This document shows positions 45,174 to 52,812 of a stretch of DNA of 64,000 nt, piece after piece. Position 1 is the stretch's first letter. Each line of letters starts with the position of its first letter. Source of the stretch: SG8-41 sp035649495 (lineage in GTDB: Bacteria; Pseudomonadota; Gammaproteobacteria; Burkholderiales; SG8-41); the NCBI GenBank assembly GCA_035649495.1, contig DASRJL010000211.1:11581-75580 (forward strand), written 5' to 3'. The translations under genes and the position numbers were made by a program. The notes below the pieces were generated by a model. That model was given only the letters and a program-made list of their open reading frames with translations, was not told where the DNA came from and did not search any database.

Positions 45174-46088
45174 ATGGATGTCGAGGCCGTCAGACGGTTC
45201 TTCCTTCAGCTGCAGGACACCATCGTCGCGCGCCTGTCGGAGATCGACGGCCATCCGTTTCTCCGCGACGAATGGACCCGTCCCGAGGGCGGCGGCGGTA
45301 TCACCCGCCTGATGGAGAACGGCGGCCTCTTCGAGCGCGCCGGCGTCAATTTCTCCCACGTGCGCGGCGCGAGCCTGCCGCCCTCGGCGTCCGCGGTGCG
45401 GCCGGAACTCGCCGGCCGCTCGTTCGAGGCGCTGGGCATCTCGGTGGTGCTGCACCCGGAGAATCCGCACGTGCCGACCGTGCACCTCAATACCCGGTTC
45501 TTCCTCGCGGAGAAAAGCGGCGAGGCGCCGGTGTGGTGGTTCGGCGGCGGCATGGATCTCACCCCGTACTATCCACGTGCCGAGGACGCAATTCACTTTC
45601 ACCGCACCTGCCGGTGGGCTCTCGCGCCGTTCGGCGGCCAGTACTACCCGCGCTACAAGAAGTGGTGCGACGAGTATTTTTTTCTGAAGCATCGCAACGA
45701 GCCGCGCGGCATAGGCGGCCTCTTCTTCGACGACCTGAGCGAGCCTGATTTCGACCGCGCCTTCGCGCTGACGAAGAGCGTGGGCGAGCATTTCCTGCGC
45801 GCGTACCTGCCGATCGTCGAGCGCAGGCGCGACGAGCCCTGGGGCGAGCGCGAGCGCGCGTTCCAGGCCTACCGGCGCGGTCGCTACGTGGAGTTCAACC
45901 TGGTCTACGACCGCGGCACGCTCTTCGGGCTGCAGTCCGGCGGGCGCACCGAGTCCATCCTCATGTCGCTCCCGCCGCGCGTCGAATGGCGCTACGACTG
46001 GCAGCCCGAGCCGGGGAGTCCGGAGGAAAAGCTCTACACCGAGTTTCTCGTGCCGCGGGAGTGGGCGGATTTGCAGAAGAAACGGTGA
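45174..46088 (+). CDS. hemF: Oxygen-dependent coproporphyrinogen III oxidase
   Basis: Aerobic oxidative decarboxylation of coproporphyrinogen III to protoporphyrinogen IX. The 304-aa product has the family blocks GGGGITRLMENGGLFERAGV, FSHVRGASLPPSA, HPENPHVPTVHLNTRFF, WWFGGGMDLTPYYP, YYPRYKKWCDEYFFLKHRNE, GIGGLFFDD and the signature RYVEFNLVYDRGTLFGLQSG. Use of HemF implies aerobic life. No Shine-Dalgarno is obvious; the nearest purine-rich stretch is inside the preceding heptamer array. Its TGA stop lies within the array at 46085-46119. Confidence 0.97.
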   Translation: MDVEAVRRFFLQLQDTIVARLSEIDGHPFLRDEWTRPEGGGGITRLMENGGLFERAGVNFSHVRGASLPPSASAVRPELAGRSFEALGISVVLHPENPHVPTVHLNTRFFLAEKSGEAPVWWFGGGMDLTPYYPRAEDAIHFHRTCRWALAPFGGQYYPRYKKWCDEYFFLKHRNEPRGIGGLFFDDLSEPDFDRAFALTKSVGEHFLRAYLPIVERRRDEPWGERERAFQAYRRGRYVEFNLVYDRGTLFGLQSGGRTESILMSLPPRVEWRYDWQPEPGSPEEKLYTEFLVPREWADLQKKR

Positions 46089-46119
46089 CCGGTGACCAGT
46101 GACCGGTGCTCAGTGCGCT
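46085..46119. repeat. Heptamer array, GTGACCG type, after hemF
   Basis: Units GTGACCG, GTGACCA, GTGACCG, GTGCTCA, GTGCGCT in exact phase. The first unit contains the hemF stop codon TGA. Only one arm is present here; the matching inverted arm lies 2 kb away at 48138-48165. Confidence 0.78.
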
Positions 46120-46166
46120 GCGAGATCCAGCATGCAAGGTGAAACTCCCCTAGGAAGGGATAAGCG

Positions 46167-47144
46167 GTGAACAAGAGACATCGGGCATCGCTCTTCGCGC
46201 TGGCGGTCCTAGCCTGCCACCTGCCTGTACCGGCCTGGGCGCAGGGCTACCCCGTGAAGCCCGTCCGCTACGTCATCCCCTTCCCCGCCGGAGGCTCGCC
46301 CGACCTCATTGCGCGCCTCATCACCGAGCGCTTCAGCCGGATGTGGGGCCAGCAGGTGCTCGTGGACAATCGACCGGGCGCAGGCGGGACGGTGGGCGCC
46401 GCGTTCGCGGCGAAGTCGCCGCCCGACGGGTACACGCTGTTTCAATGCAACATCGCGTCCAGCGCGATCGCGGAGTCGCTCTACGCGAGGATGCCGTACG
46501 ACCAGCAGCGCGACTTCGCGCCGCTCTCCCGCATCGGCACGACCGCGAGCGTCCTGGTCGTGCACCCGTCGCTGCCGGCGCGCTCGGTGAAGGAGTTCAT
46601 CGCCTACGCCAAGGCCCACCCGGGCAAGCTGTCCTACGGCACGTCGGCTGCCGGCACCTCGCCCCAGCTCTCGATGGAGTTGCTCAAGCTGAGCGCGAAG
46701 ATCGACGTCGTGCACATCGCATACAAGGGCGCGCCGCAGGCGCTGTCCGATGTGATCGGGGGCCAGATTCCCGTCAGCGTGCAGACGGCGCCGGGGGCGC
46801 TGGCGGCGGTCCAGGCAGGGCGCGTGCGCGCGCTCGCGGTAACGAGCCTGAAACGCCTGCCGCAGCTGCCCGATGTTCCGACCATGGACGAGAGCGGGCT
46901 TCCCGGCTTCGAAGTGACCTCGTGGTACGGCTTGTGCGCGCCGGCCGGCACACCCGTGGCTATCCTCGACAAGGTTCACGCCGATCTTACCGCGGTCCTG
47001 CGCGTGCCCGAGATCCAGCAGCGCCTGAGGGACATCGTGGTCGAAGCCGCGCCCATGAGCCGGGAAGAATTCGCGCAGTTCATCCGCGCTGAAATCGCGC
47101 GCTGGGCGCGGGTCATCAAGGCTGCCGGTATCCCGCAGCAGTAG
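46167..47144 (+). CDS. Bug/TctC-family periplasmic solute receptor
   Basis: The 325-aa product has a signal peptide ending PAWAQG and the Bug blocks YPVKPVRYVIPFPAGGSPD, VDNRPGAGGTVGAAFAAKSPP, VVHPSLPARSVKEFIAYAK and SWYGLCAPAGTPVAILDKV. The start is GTG 46167, preceded by AGGAAGGGA at good spacing. Ligand unknown, and no TctAB-type transporter is nearby. It converges on a second Bug gene; the pair is flanked by inverted heptamer arrays. Confidence 0.92.
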   Translation: MNKRHRASLFALAVLACHLPVPAWAQGYPVKPVRYVIPFPAGGSPDLIARLITERFSRMWGQQVLVDNRPGAGGTVGAAFAAKSPPDGYTLFQCNIASSAIAESLYARMPYDQQRDFAPLSRIGTTASVLVVHPSLPARSVKEFIAYAKAHPGKLSYGTSAAGTSPQLSMELLKLSAKIDVVHIAYKGAPQALSDVIGGQIPVSVQTAPGALAAVQAGRVRALAVTSLKRLPQLPDVPTMDESGLPGFEVTSWYGLCAPAGTPVAILDKVHADLTAVLRVPEIQQRLRDIVVEAAPMSREEFAQFIRAEIARWARVIKAAGIPQQ

Positions 47145-47186
47145 CGTTTCGGGTTCGGGTCTGACCCCGACAGCCGGTTGATTCGG

Positions 47187-48152
47187 TTACTGGACGCGGA
47201 GCCCCGCCTTTTTGATCACCGCACCCAGGTGCTGGGTTTCCGACTTGATCGTCGCCGCGAACTCCTGGGGCTTTGTCCCGACGCTCTCGACACCGGCGTT
47301 GAAGAACCGCTGCTTGACCTCCGGGGTATTCAGCACCGCCACCGCTTCGCGGTTCAGGAGAGCGAGGATGGCGGGTGGCGTGCGGGCCGGCGCCCAGAAA
47401 CCATAGATCGCTTCGGCGGCATAACCCGGCACGCCGGATGCGGCGACGGTCGGCAACCCGGGCGCCAGGGGGGAGGGCTCGGCGCTCGTAACCGCGAGCC
47501 CCTTCAGCCTGCCCGACTTGACGTGCCCGGACACCGAACCGGTGGTCGCAAACATCACTTTCACCTGGCCGGCCAGGACGTCGTTCAGCGCCGGCCCCCC
47601 GCCTTTGTAGCCGATACGCACGAGCTTGACGCCGGCCAGCGCATTGAACAATTCAGCGGCGAGATGATTCGCCGCCCCGACCGGCCCGGAGGCATAGTTG
47701 ATCTCCCCGGGCGCGGCCTTCGCGCGCTCGATCAACTCCTTGACCGTATTGGCCTGCAGAGAGGGATGCACCACCAGGATGTTGGGGGAGCGCGACAGCA
47801 GCGAGATCGGCGCGAGCTCCTTTTCGTGCTCGTACGGCACCGGACCCAGGAGGGTCGACACCCATACCGTGTTGTTGTGGACCAGCAGGGTATAGCCGTC
47901 GGGCGTGCCCTTGGCGACCGTCTGCTCGGCGATGCTGGTACCGCCGCGATTGTCCACCACCACCTGCTGCTTCAGCCGCTCGGTGAGCCCGTGCGCGAGC
48001 ATGCGCGCGGTGAAATCGATGCCCCCGCCGATGGCCGCGGTGACGAAGCGTATCGGACGGTTCGGGTAGTCCTGCCCGTCCGCCGCTACGGCGACAGCGC
48101 TCGCACCGGCGAGGAGCAGACAAACGATCGGTTTAAACCGGTCACTGGTCAC
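47187..48152 (-). CDS. Bug/TctC-family periplasmic solute receptor
   Basis: The 321-aa product has a signal peptide (MTSDRFKPIVCLLLAGASAV ending near VAAD), then YPNRPIRFVTAAIGGGIDFT, VDNRGGTSIAEQTVAKGTPD, VVHPSLQANTVKELIERAK and GFWAPARTPPAILALL. The proposed GTG start at 48150-48152 lies within a heptamer repeat unit, and no Shine-Dalgarno is apparent. It is only moderately similar by eye to the convergent neighbour (46167-47144), so this is not a recent tandem copy. Ligand unknown. Confidence 0.9.
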   Translation of the reverse strand: MTSDRFKPIVCLLLAGASAVAVAADGQDYPNRPIRFVTAAIGGGIDFTARMLAHGLTERLKQQVVVDNRGGTSIAEQTVAKGTPDGYTLLVHNNTVWVSTLLGPVPYEHEKELAPISLLSRSPNILVVHPSLQANTVKELIERAKAAPGEINYASGPVGAANHLAAELFNALAGVKLVRIGYKGGGPALNDVLAGQVKVMFATTGSVSGHVKSGRLKGLAVTSAEPSPLAPGLPTVAASGVPGYAAEAIYGFWAPARTPPAILALLNREAVAVLNTPEVKQRFFNAGVESVGTKPQEFAATIKSETQHLGAVIKKAGLRVQ

Positions 48153-48165
48153 TGGTCACCGGTCA
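48138..48165. repeat. Heptamer array, CCGGTCA type, at start of Bug gene
   Basis: Units CCGGTCA, CTGGTCA, CTGGTCA, CCGGTCA. These are the reverse complement of the array at 46085-46119. The array overlaps the first codons of the minus-strand Bug gene and supplies its GTG. Confidence 0.8.
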
Positions 48166-48280
48166 CGCGCGGCCTCCGTAGAGACATCGCGAGTATTCCG
48201 ATTCTTGACGTCGGCCGCGGCGCGCCGCCGGGGGTCAGATCCCCGCAAGCGGGGCCCCTCTTCCGCCCCTCGACGCACTA

Positions 48281-49357
48281 TCAGGCTGCGGCGAATGCCG
48301 TGTGGTGCGGCCCCTTCGATACCGGCGCGAGGCCGGTGAGCACTTCGCGCCACTCTTCGCCGCCGTCGTCGCTGCACCAGACTTCCCCGGTCGCGGTGGC
48401 CCCGAGGAGCGAGAACGACTCGCCCCAGTCTTCCAGGCACATCGCCTCGAAGGCTGTCCGGAGCGGCGCATCCGGAAATCCCTTGCGTACTACCTGCCAC
48501 GTCCGCCCGCCGTCGTCGCTCCGGGAGATGCGGGAGCCGGCGTAATGCTCCTTGTACCAGGCCCCGGGCCGTTTCTTGGCAGAAGCCACGAACAGGAGCT
48601 CCGGCCGCCGCGGATGGTGCACGAGGAGATCCGGATAGCCGCCGATCTCGTGCTGCGGATCCGTCCACTGCTCCCACGTCTTTCCCCCATCGGCGGTCGC
48701 GTACATGCCGACCCCCGTCGTGACCAGCATCTCGTCGGGCTTCTGCGGGTTGATCACGGTGCGATGCACGTCATCGTCCGTTCCCGGGAGGAACTGGAAC
48801 GTGCGCCCGGCATCGCGGCTCCTCAGCAGCCCGCCCTGCTCGACCCCGACGAACATCGTGTTCGGATCGTGCGGATGGAATTCGATGTGCTTGGTATGGG
48901 CGACGTGCGGCGGCCCCGGGAAATTCCACTTGGATGTATCACCCGAGCGCAACCCCGGCAGCTCCGTCCAGGTGCGTCCCAGGTCGTCGCTGCAGAAGAG
49001 ATGCGCGGGCTCCGTGCCGGCGTAAAGGCGCGGGCCTGCCGCCAGCCGCGTGCACGCGAGGCTGTAGACATCCTGCTCGCTCAACCCTTGATCGCGCCGC
49101 TCCCACGTGCGGCCGCCGTCCACGCTGGCGTAGATCGAGCCGTGGTTCACCCCGGCGAAGACCGTGCCGCTTTCCGGTTCGATGAGGACGGCGTGGATGT
49201 GCTTGCCGGCCAGCGTCCGGTCCGCGATATGCCATCCCGCGCCGTCGGCATCGCGCTCCATGTTCACCACGCCGTTGATGGTGCCGACCAGTACCTGCCG
49301 GGAGCGTGCCGGTGAGCGGTAAATCGTGGGTCCGCCATGCGAAAGGGTTATCGCCAT
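48281..49357 (-). CDS. Asp-box (BNR) beta-propeller protein
   Basis: Start ATG 49357 (MAITLSHGGPTIYRS), with GGAGA just upstream, gives 358 aa; the longer open frame upstream is antisense-like extension. Six Asp-box motifs of the S-x-D-x-G-x-T-W type are visible: SVDGGRTW, SDDLGRTW, SRDAGRTF, TADGGKTW, SDDGGRTW and SDDGGEEW. This predicts a sialidase/VPS10-like propeller. No signal peptide is seen, so it may be cytosolic. No catalytic sialidase Arg triad or Tyr can be assigned, and the function is unknown. It lies 80 bp downstream of an MFS gene on the same strand. Confidence 0.82.
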   Translation of the reverse strand: MAITLSHGGPTIYRSPARSRQVLVGTINGVVNMERDADGAGWHIADRTLAGKHIHAVLIEPESGTVFAGVNHGSIYASVDGGRTWERRDQGLSEQDVYSLACTRLAAGPRLYAGTEPAHLFCSDDLGRTWTELPGLRSGDTSKWNFPGPPHVAHTKHIEFHPHDPNTMFVGVEQGGLLRSRDAGRTFQFLPGTDDDVHRTVINPQKPDEMLVTTGVGMYATADGGKTWEQWTDPQHEIGGYPDLLVHHPRRPELLFVASAKKRPGAWYKEHYAGSRISRSDDGGRTWQVVRKGFPDAPLRTAFEAMCLEDWGESFSLLGATATGEVWCSDDGGEEWREVLTGLAPVSKGPHHTAFAAA

Positions 49358-49437
49358 GTTGTCTCCTCTTTCAAGGCTGTCGGGTCGCGAAGACGCGGCC
49401 TTCGGGCGAGACACATTGCGCCGCACCGCCGCTCGCG

Positions 49438-50739
49438 TCAAGGGTGGGTAGTTGAAGGCAGCACTCGCGGCTGACCCGTCGATCCCAGGTATGCACGGCG
49501 CGCGCGGTAGAGCAGAAACGCGACGATGCCGACGTTGAGCAGGTTCCATGCCGTGCCGTTCAGGAACGCTGCGCGATAGGAGCCGGTCAGGTCGAACACA
49601 GCGCCGCACATCCAGCCGCCCAACGCCATGCCGAAAAGGCTCGCCATCAGGACGGTGCCGACGCGCGCGCCAGCCTCCCGCGGCGTGAAGTATTCGCGCA
49701 CGATCAACGCGTAGGCGGGGACGATGCCGCCCTGAAACAATCCGAACATCGCGGCGACCACGTAGAGCGATTCCACGCCGTTGGCGAAGAGGAACATCAG
49801 CAAAGCGACGCCCTGCAGTATCGAGCCGAGCATCAGGGTCTTGAGCCCGCCGATGTAATCCGAAATCCACCCCGATACGAGGCGGCTGACGATACCCGCG
49901 CCCAGCATGACTGCCAGCATCTCGGCCCCGCGCGCCGCACCGAAACCCAGATCGGTGCAATAGGCGACGATGTGCACCTGCGGCATCGACATCGCCACGC
50001 AGCACGACACGCCGGCCACGCAGAGGAGGCCTTGCAGCGCGGCAGGCGACAGCCCGAGCGGGCGCGACGGATCCGGCCCTGATCCCCGTTCGTGAGCGAG
50101 CGCCGCGCCGGACGCCGCCGACGCAGGGAGCGGCGCCGCTGCGGGCGGCCGCCGGCGGAGCACCAGCGCGAGCGGCAGCATCGCTAACAGGCAGAACACG
50201 CCCATGCCGATGTAGGTCTGGCGCCAGCCCGCGCTCTCGACGAAGTGCTGGACGACGGGCGCCCACACGGCGCCCGCGAGGTAGTTGCCGCTCATGCAGA
50301 TCGCCACGGCGATGCCGCGGCGGCGGGTGAACCACTGCGACGTGTCGGCCGCGAGCGGCGCGAAAGTCGCACCGCTTCCCAATAATCCCATCAACACGCC
50401 TTGCGCCAGGCTGAACTGCCAGAGGCTGCCGGACGAACCGGCCGCAACAAAGCCCATGCTGAGAAACACCGAGCCGAGAATGACCGGAACCATCACGCCG
50501 AAGCGGTCCGACAGGCGGCCCATCAATATTCCGCCGAAACCGAAGCCGATCATCGAGAGCGTGTAGGGCAACGATGCATCCGCGCGCGTGACCCCGAACT
50601 CGGCCTGTATGCGCGGCAGCACGACGCTGATGGTGTAGATGCCCGAGCCACCGACGGTCATCAGGGCGAGCGACGCGCAGAGCCGCGCCCATGCGTAGGG
50701 GGATTCGATATCCCGGGATGTGGATGCCGGTGTCTGCAT
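49438..50739 (-). CDS. Major facilitator superfamily transporter
   Basis: Integral membrane protein with about 12 hydrophobic segments. It shows the MFS loop 2-3 motif GGILMGRLSDRFG, a longer central loop (RRRPPAAAPLPASAASGAAL) and the related SGWISDYIGG in the second half. From ATG 50739 (MQTPASTSRDIES) it is 433 aa; the frame is open to 50781. It looks like the oxalate/formate or monocarboxylate-type branch (VVLPRIQAEFGVTRADASLP) common in Burkholderiales. The substrate is not determinable. The Asp-box gene follows. Confidence 0.88.
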   Translation of the reverse strand: MQTPASTSRDIESPYAWARLCASLALMTVGGSGIYTISVVLPRIQAEFGVTRADASLPYTLSMIGFGFGGILMGRLSDRFGVMVPVILGSVFLSMGFVAAGSSGSLWQFSLAQGVLMGLLGSGATFAPLAADTSQWFTRRRGIAVAICMSGNYLAGAVWAPVVQHFVESAGWRQTYIGMGVFCLLAMLPLALVLRRRPPAAAPLPASAASGAALAHERGSGPDPSRPLGLSPAALQGLLCVAGVSCCVAMSMPQVHIVAYCTDLGFGAARGAEMLAVMLGAGIVSRLVSGWISDYIGGLKTLMLGSILQGVALLMFLFANGVESLYVVAAMFGLFQGGIVPAYALIVREYFTPREAGARVGTVLMASLFGMALGGWMCGAVFDLTGSYRAAFLNGTAWNLLNVGIVAFLLYRARRAYLGSTGQPRVLPSTTHP

Positions 50740-50787
50740 GATTCTCAATGATAGGCGAAAGCGCGACGCCGGCGTCCGCACAGTCCC

Positions 50788-50889
50788 GTGAGGGACGAGC
50801 GTCCATCTGTACCTCTCGCTGGAAACCAGGAGGTCGAAGACGCGTGGGCTGCGGAGGTGGAGCGGCGGCTCGAGGTGCTTAACGAATAA
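50788..50889 (+). pseudogene. Possible remnant of an addiction-module antitoxin-like gene
   Basis: The plus-strand frame ending at TAA 50887-50889 reads NQEVEDAWAAEVERRLEVLN. That resembles the C-terminal part of the short putative addiction module component family, whose members often end ...AWxxEIERR.... Only about 34 codons are open from the GTG at 50788, and no toxin gene follows. It overlaps the 3' end of the kinase gene by 11 bp. Probably a fragment, and possibly chance. Confidence 0.25.
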
Positions 50890-52798
50890 CAGGCCTCAGC
50901 CAGCTCTTCAACGCCCCTATCCGCGAGCGGATCCCGTCCGCCAGCGTCTCGGTGATGCTTGCCGTGGCGACCTTGTGCTGCTGCACGAGCTGCGGCGATT
51001 GCTTGAAGGACTGGTAGCGTTCCAACGCGGACTGCACGTGCTGGGTGAGGAGCTTCATGTTCACGGGCTTGTTGAGGAAGCGGAAGATCTGCGCCTGGTT
51101 GATGAGCTCGATCACGAGCTCCGAGTCGGAAGCTTCAGTCAGCACGATCGCGAGAATTTCCGGGTGGTCCTGCTTCAGGAGCTTGAAGGTGGCGATCGCC
51201 TCGTCGCGCGCACTCTCGATGTCGGCCACGATGAGCGCGATCTCCTGGTCCGCGAGGATCTTGAATGCTTCGTCGAGATCACCTGCATGCAGCACGGGGC
51301 AGGTTGCCGCAAACAGGTGGTGCACCGAGCGGAAGATGTCGTCCTTCGGGTCGATGACCATGGTCCCGGCGCTCATCTTGCCGGTCGTCGCCACGGGGGC
51401 CGCGGCTGCTTCCTGCAGCTCCATTGCGATGGCGACCGCGTCGCCGACGATCTTCTGGATCTCCTGGTTGTTCCAGGGCTTGGACACAAAGCGGAACACC
51501 TCGCCTTCGTTGATGGAGCCCACGATGGAGGCGAGGTCGGAGTAGCCGGTCAGCAGGATGCGCACCGTGTTGGGCGCGACCTCTTTCAGCTGGCGCAGGA
51601 CCTGCACGCCGGTCATCCCCGGCATGCGCTGGTCGCTCACGACGACGTGTACGCCGAACTTCTTGATGAAATCCAGTGCCTGCGCGCCATCGGTGGCCGT
51701 GAACACGTGGTAATTCGCCCGGAAGACGGACTTCAGCGCGGTCAATATCCGCTCCTCGTCGTCGATGAATACGATGCGCGGTTTCTTGCTGGTGTCCTCC
51801 GTCGGCGCCGGCGTCGGTTGCGGCGTGGCGTCCGGCGGCGGTACCGGGCGCATCGGCGGCGCTTCGAGCGGCAAGCCGGCCAGCAACCGCGCTGCCTGGA
51901 GCAGGTTGGTGTCTATCCTCTGGGTCGTCACTTCCGACAGCGCGGCTGGCTCGGGCTCGGGCATCGTGTTGCGTATGCTCCCTTCGATGCCTTTCAGGAA
52001 AGCCTCGGAAAACTCGCTCGCGCTCTGGAAGCGCTCCGACTTTTCTTTGGCGAGCGACTTGTGCACGGCCCAGTCGAGCTGCGCCGAAATCTGGGGATTG
52101 ATCATCGACGGGTTTGCCGGCCGGTCGTTCAGCACCGCGCGCATGATCTCGGGATTGCTCCCGGAAAAAGGCCGCTTCCCGACCAGGAGCTCGTAGGCGA
52201 TGATGCCCACCGAGTAGATGTCGCTGCACGCGTCGATCTCGGTGCCGAGAAACTGCTCCGGCGCCATGTAGCCGGGCGAGCCCATGATCTCGCCCACCTG
52301 CGTAAGCGTCGAGGAATCGAGCCGCGCTATGCCGAAATCGCTGATCTTGATGCGCCCGTCGGCGTTTACCAGCAGGTTGGAAGGCTTGATGTCGCGGTGC
52401 ACGACGCCCTGATCGTGCGCGTAGCCCAGCCCGTCGAGGAGCTGGCGGATCACTTCCCCGATCTCCTTCAGGGCGAAATGCGCCTGCTCCTGCATGTGCT
52501 GGAACAGCGACTTGCCGTTCACCAGCTCCATCACGATGTAGGCGATGTCGGGATCCTCGCCGTAGTCGTAGATCGCGGCGATGCGCGGGTGGGTGAGCCT
52601 GCCGACTGCCTGCGCCTCGTGCCGGAAGCGCATCAGCGCGTACTGGAGATTGATCGGGTCGAGCGTGCCCTTGTTGACGGTCTTGATCGCGACCTGGCGA
52701 TGGATCGCGGGGTCGAACGCGCGGTAGACCGTGCCCATGCCGCCCTGACCGAGCACGCCCTCGACGCGGTACTTGCCGATGTATTCGGGCAGGGGCAT
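50879..52798 (-). CDS. Ser/Thr protein kinase fused to two receiver-type domains
   Basis: The 639-aa cytoplasmic protein starts with a Hanks-type kinase (residues about 8-270): glycine loop LGQGGMGTVY, Lys39 in VAIK, catalytic VVHRDIKPSN (Asp136), DFG at 154-156, and MAPEQ. A Pro-rich linker (about 310-335) leads to a receiver domain with acidic pair Asp346/Asp347, phospho-acceptor Asp389 in VVVSDQRMPGMTG and Lys440 in VSKPW. A second, divergent receiver follows with Asp526 in LIVADIES and Lys577 in FLNKPV but only a weak acidic pocket. No transmembrane segment is seen. It lies 14 bp after the histidine kinase gene and should take phosphate from it. Confidence 0.9.
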   Translation of the reverse strand: MPLPEYIGKYRVEGVLGQGGMGTVYRAFDPAIHRQVAIKTVNKGTLDPINLQYALMRFRHEAQAVGRLTHPRIAAIYDYGEDPDIAYIVMELVNGKSLFQHMQEQAHFALKEIGEVIRQLLDGLGYAHDQGVVHRDIKPSNLLVNADGRIKISDFGIARLDSSTLTQVGEIMGSPGYMAPEQFLGTEIDACSDIYSVGIIAYELLVGKRPFSGSNPEIMRAVLNDRPANPSMINPQISAQLDWAVHKSLAKEKSERFQSASEFSEAFLKGIEGSIRNTMPEPEPAALSEVTTQRIDTNLLQAARLLAGLPLEAPPMRPVPPPDATPQPTPAPTEDTSKKPRIVFIDDEERILTALKSVFRANYHVFTATDGAQALDFIKKFGVHVVVSDQRMPGMTGVQVLRQLKEVAPNTVRILLTGYSDLASIVGSINEGEVFRFVSKPWNNQEIQKIVGDAVAIAMELQEAAAAPVATTGKMSAGTMVIDPKDDIFRSVHHLFAATCPVLHAGDLDEAFKILADQEIALIVADIESARDEAIATFKLLKQDHPEILAIVLTEASDSELVIELINQAQIFRFLNKPVNMKLLTQHVQSALERYQSFKQSPQLVQQHKVATASITETLADGIRSRIGALKSWLRPVIR

Positions 52799-52812
52799 GG
52801 CGGGAGGCGGCG

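Noticed and set aside
47150..47175. Intrinsic terminator between the convergent Bug genes
   Set aside because: A CGGGTCTGACCCCG near-palindrome is present, but it has a bulge and no T-run. A related GGGGTCAGATCCCC lies at 48231-48244, so this is more likely a small repeat.
46167..48152. Tandem duplication of one Bug gene
   Set aside because: The two products share only family-level motifs and lie convergent, so a recent local duplication is not supported.
48281..50806. 841-codon frame that would fuse the Asp-box protein to a longer N-terminal part
   Set aside because: The upstream part is a shadow of the MFS gene. A good ribosome site and ATG at 49357 mark the real start.
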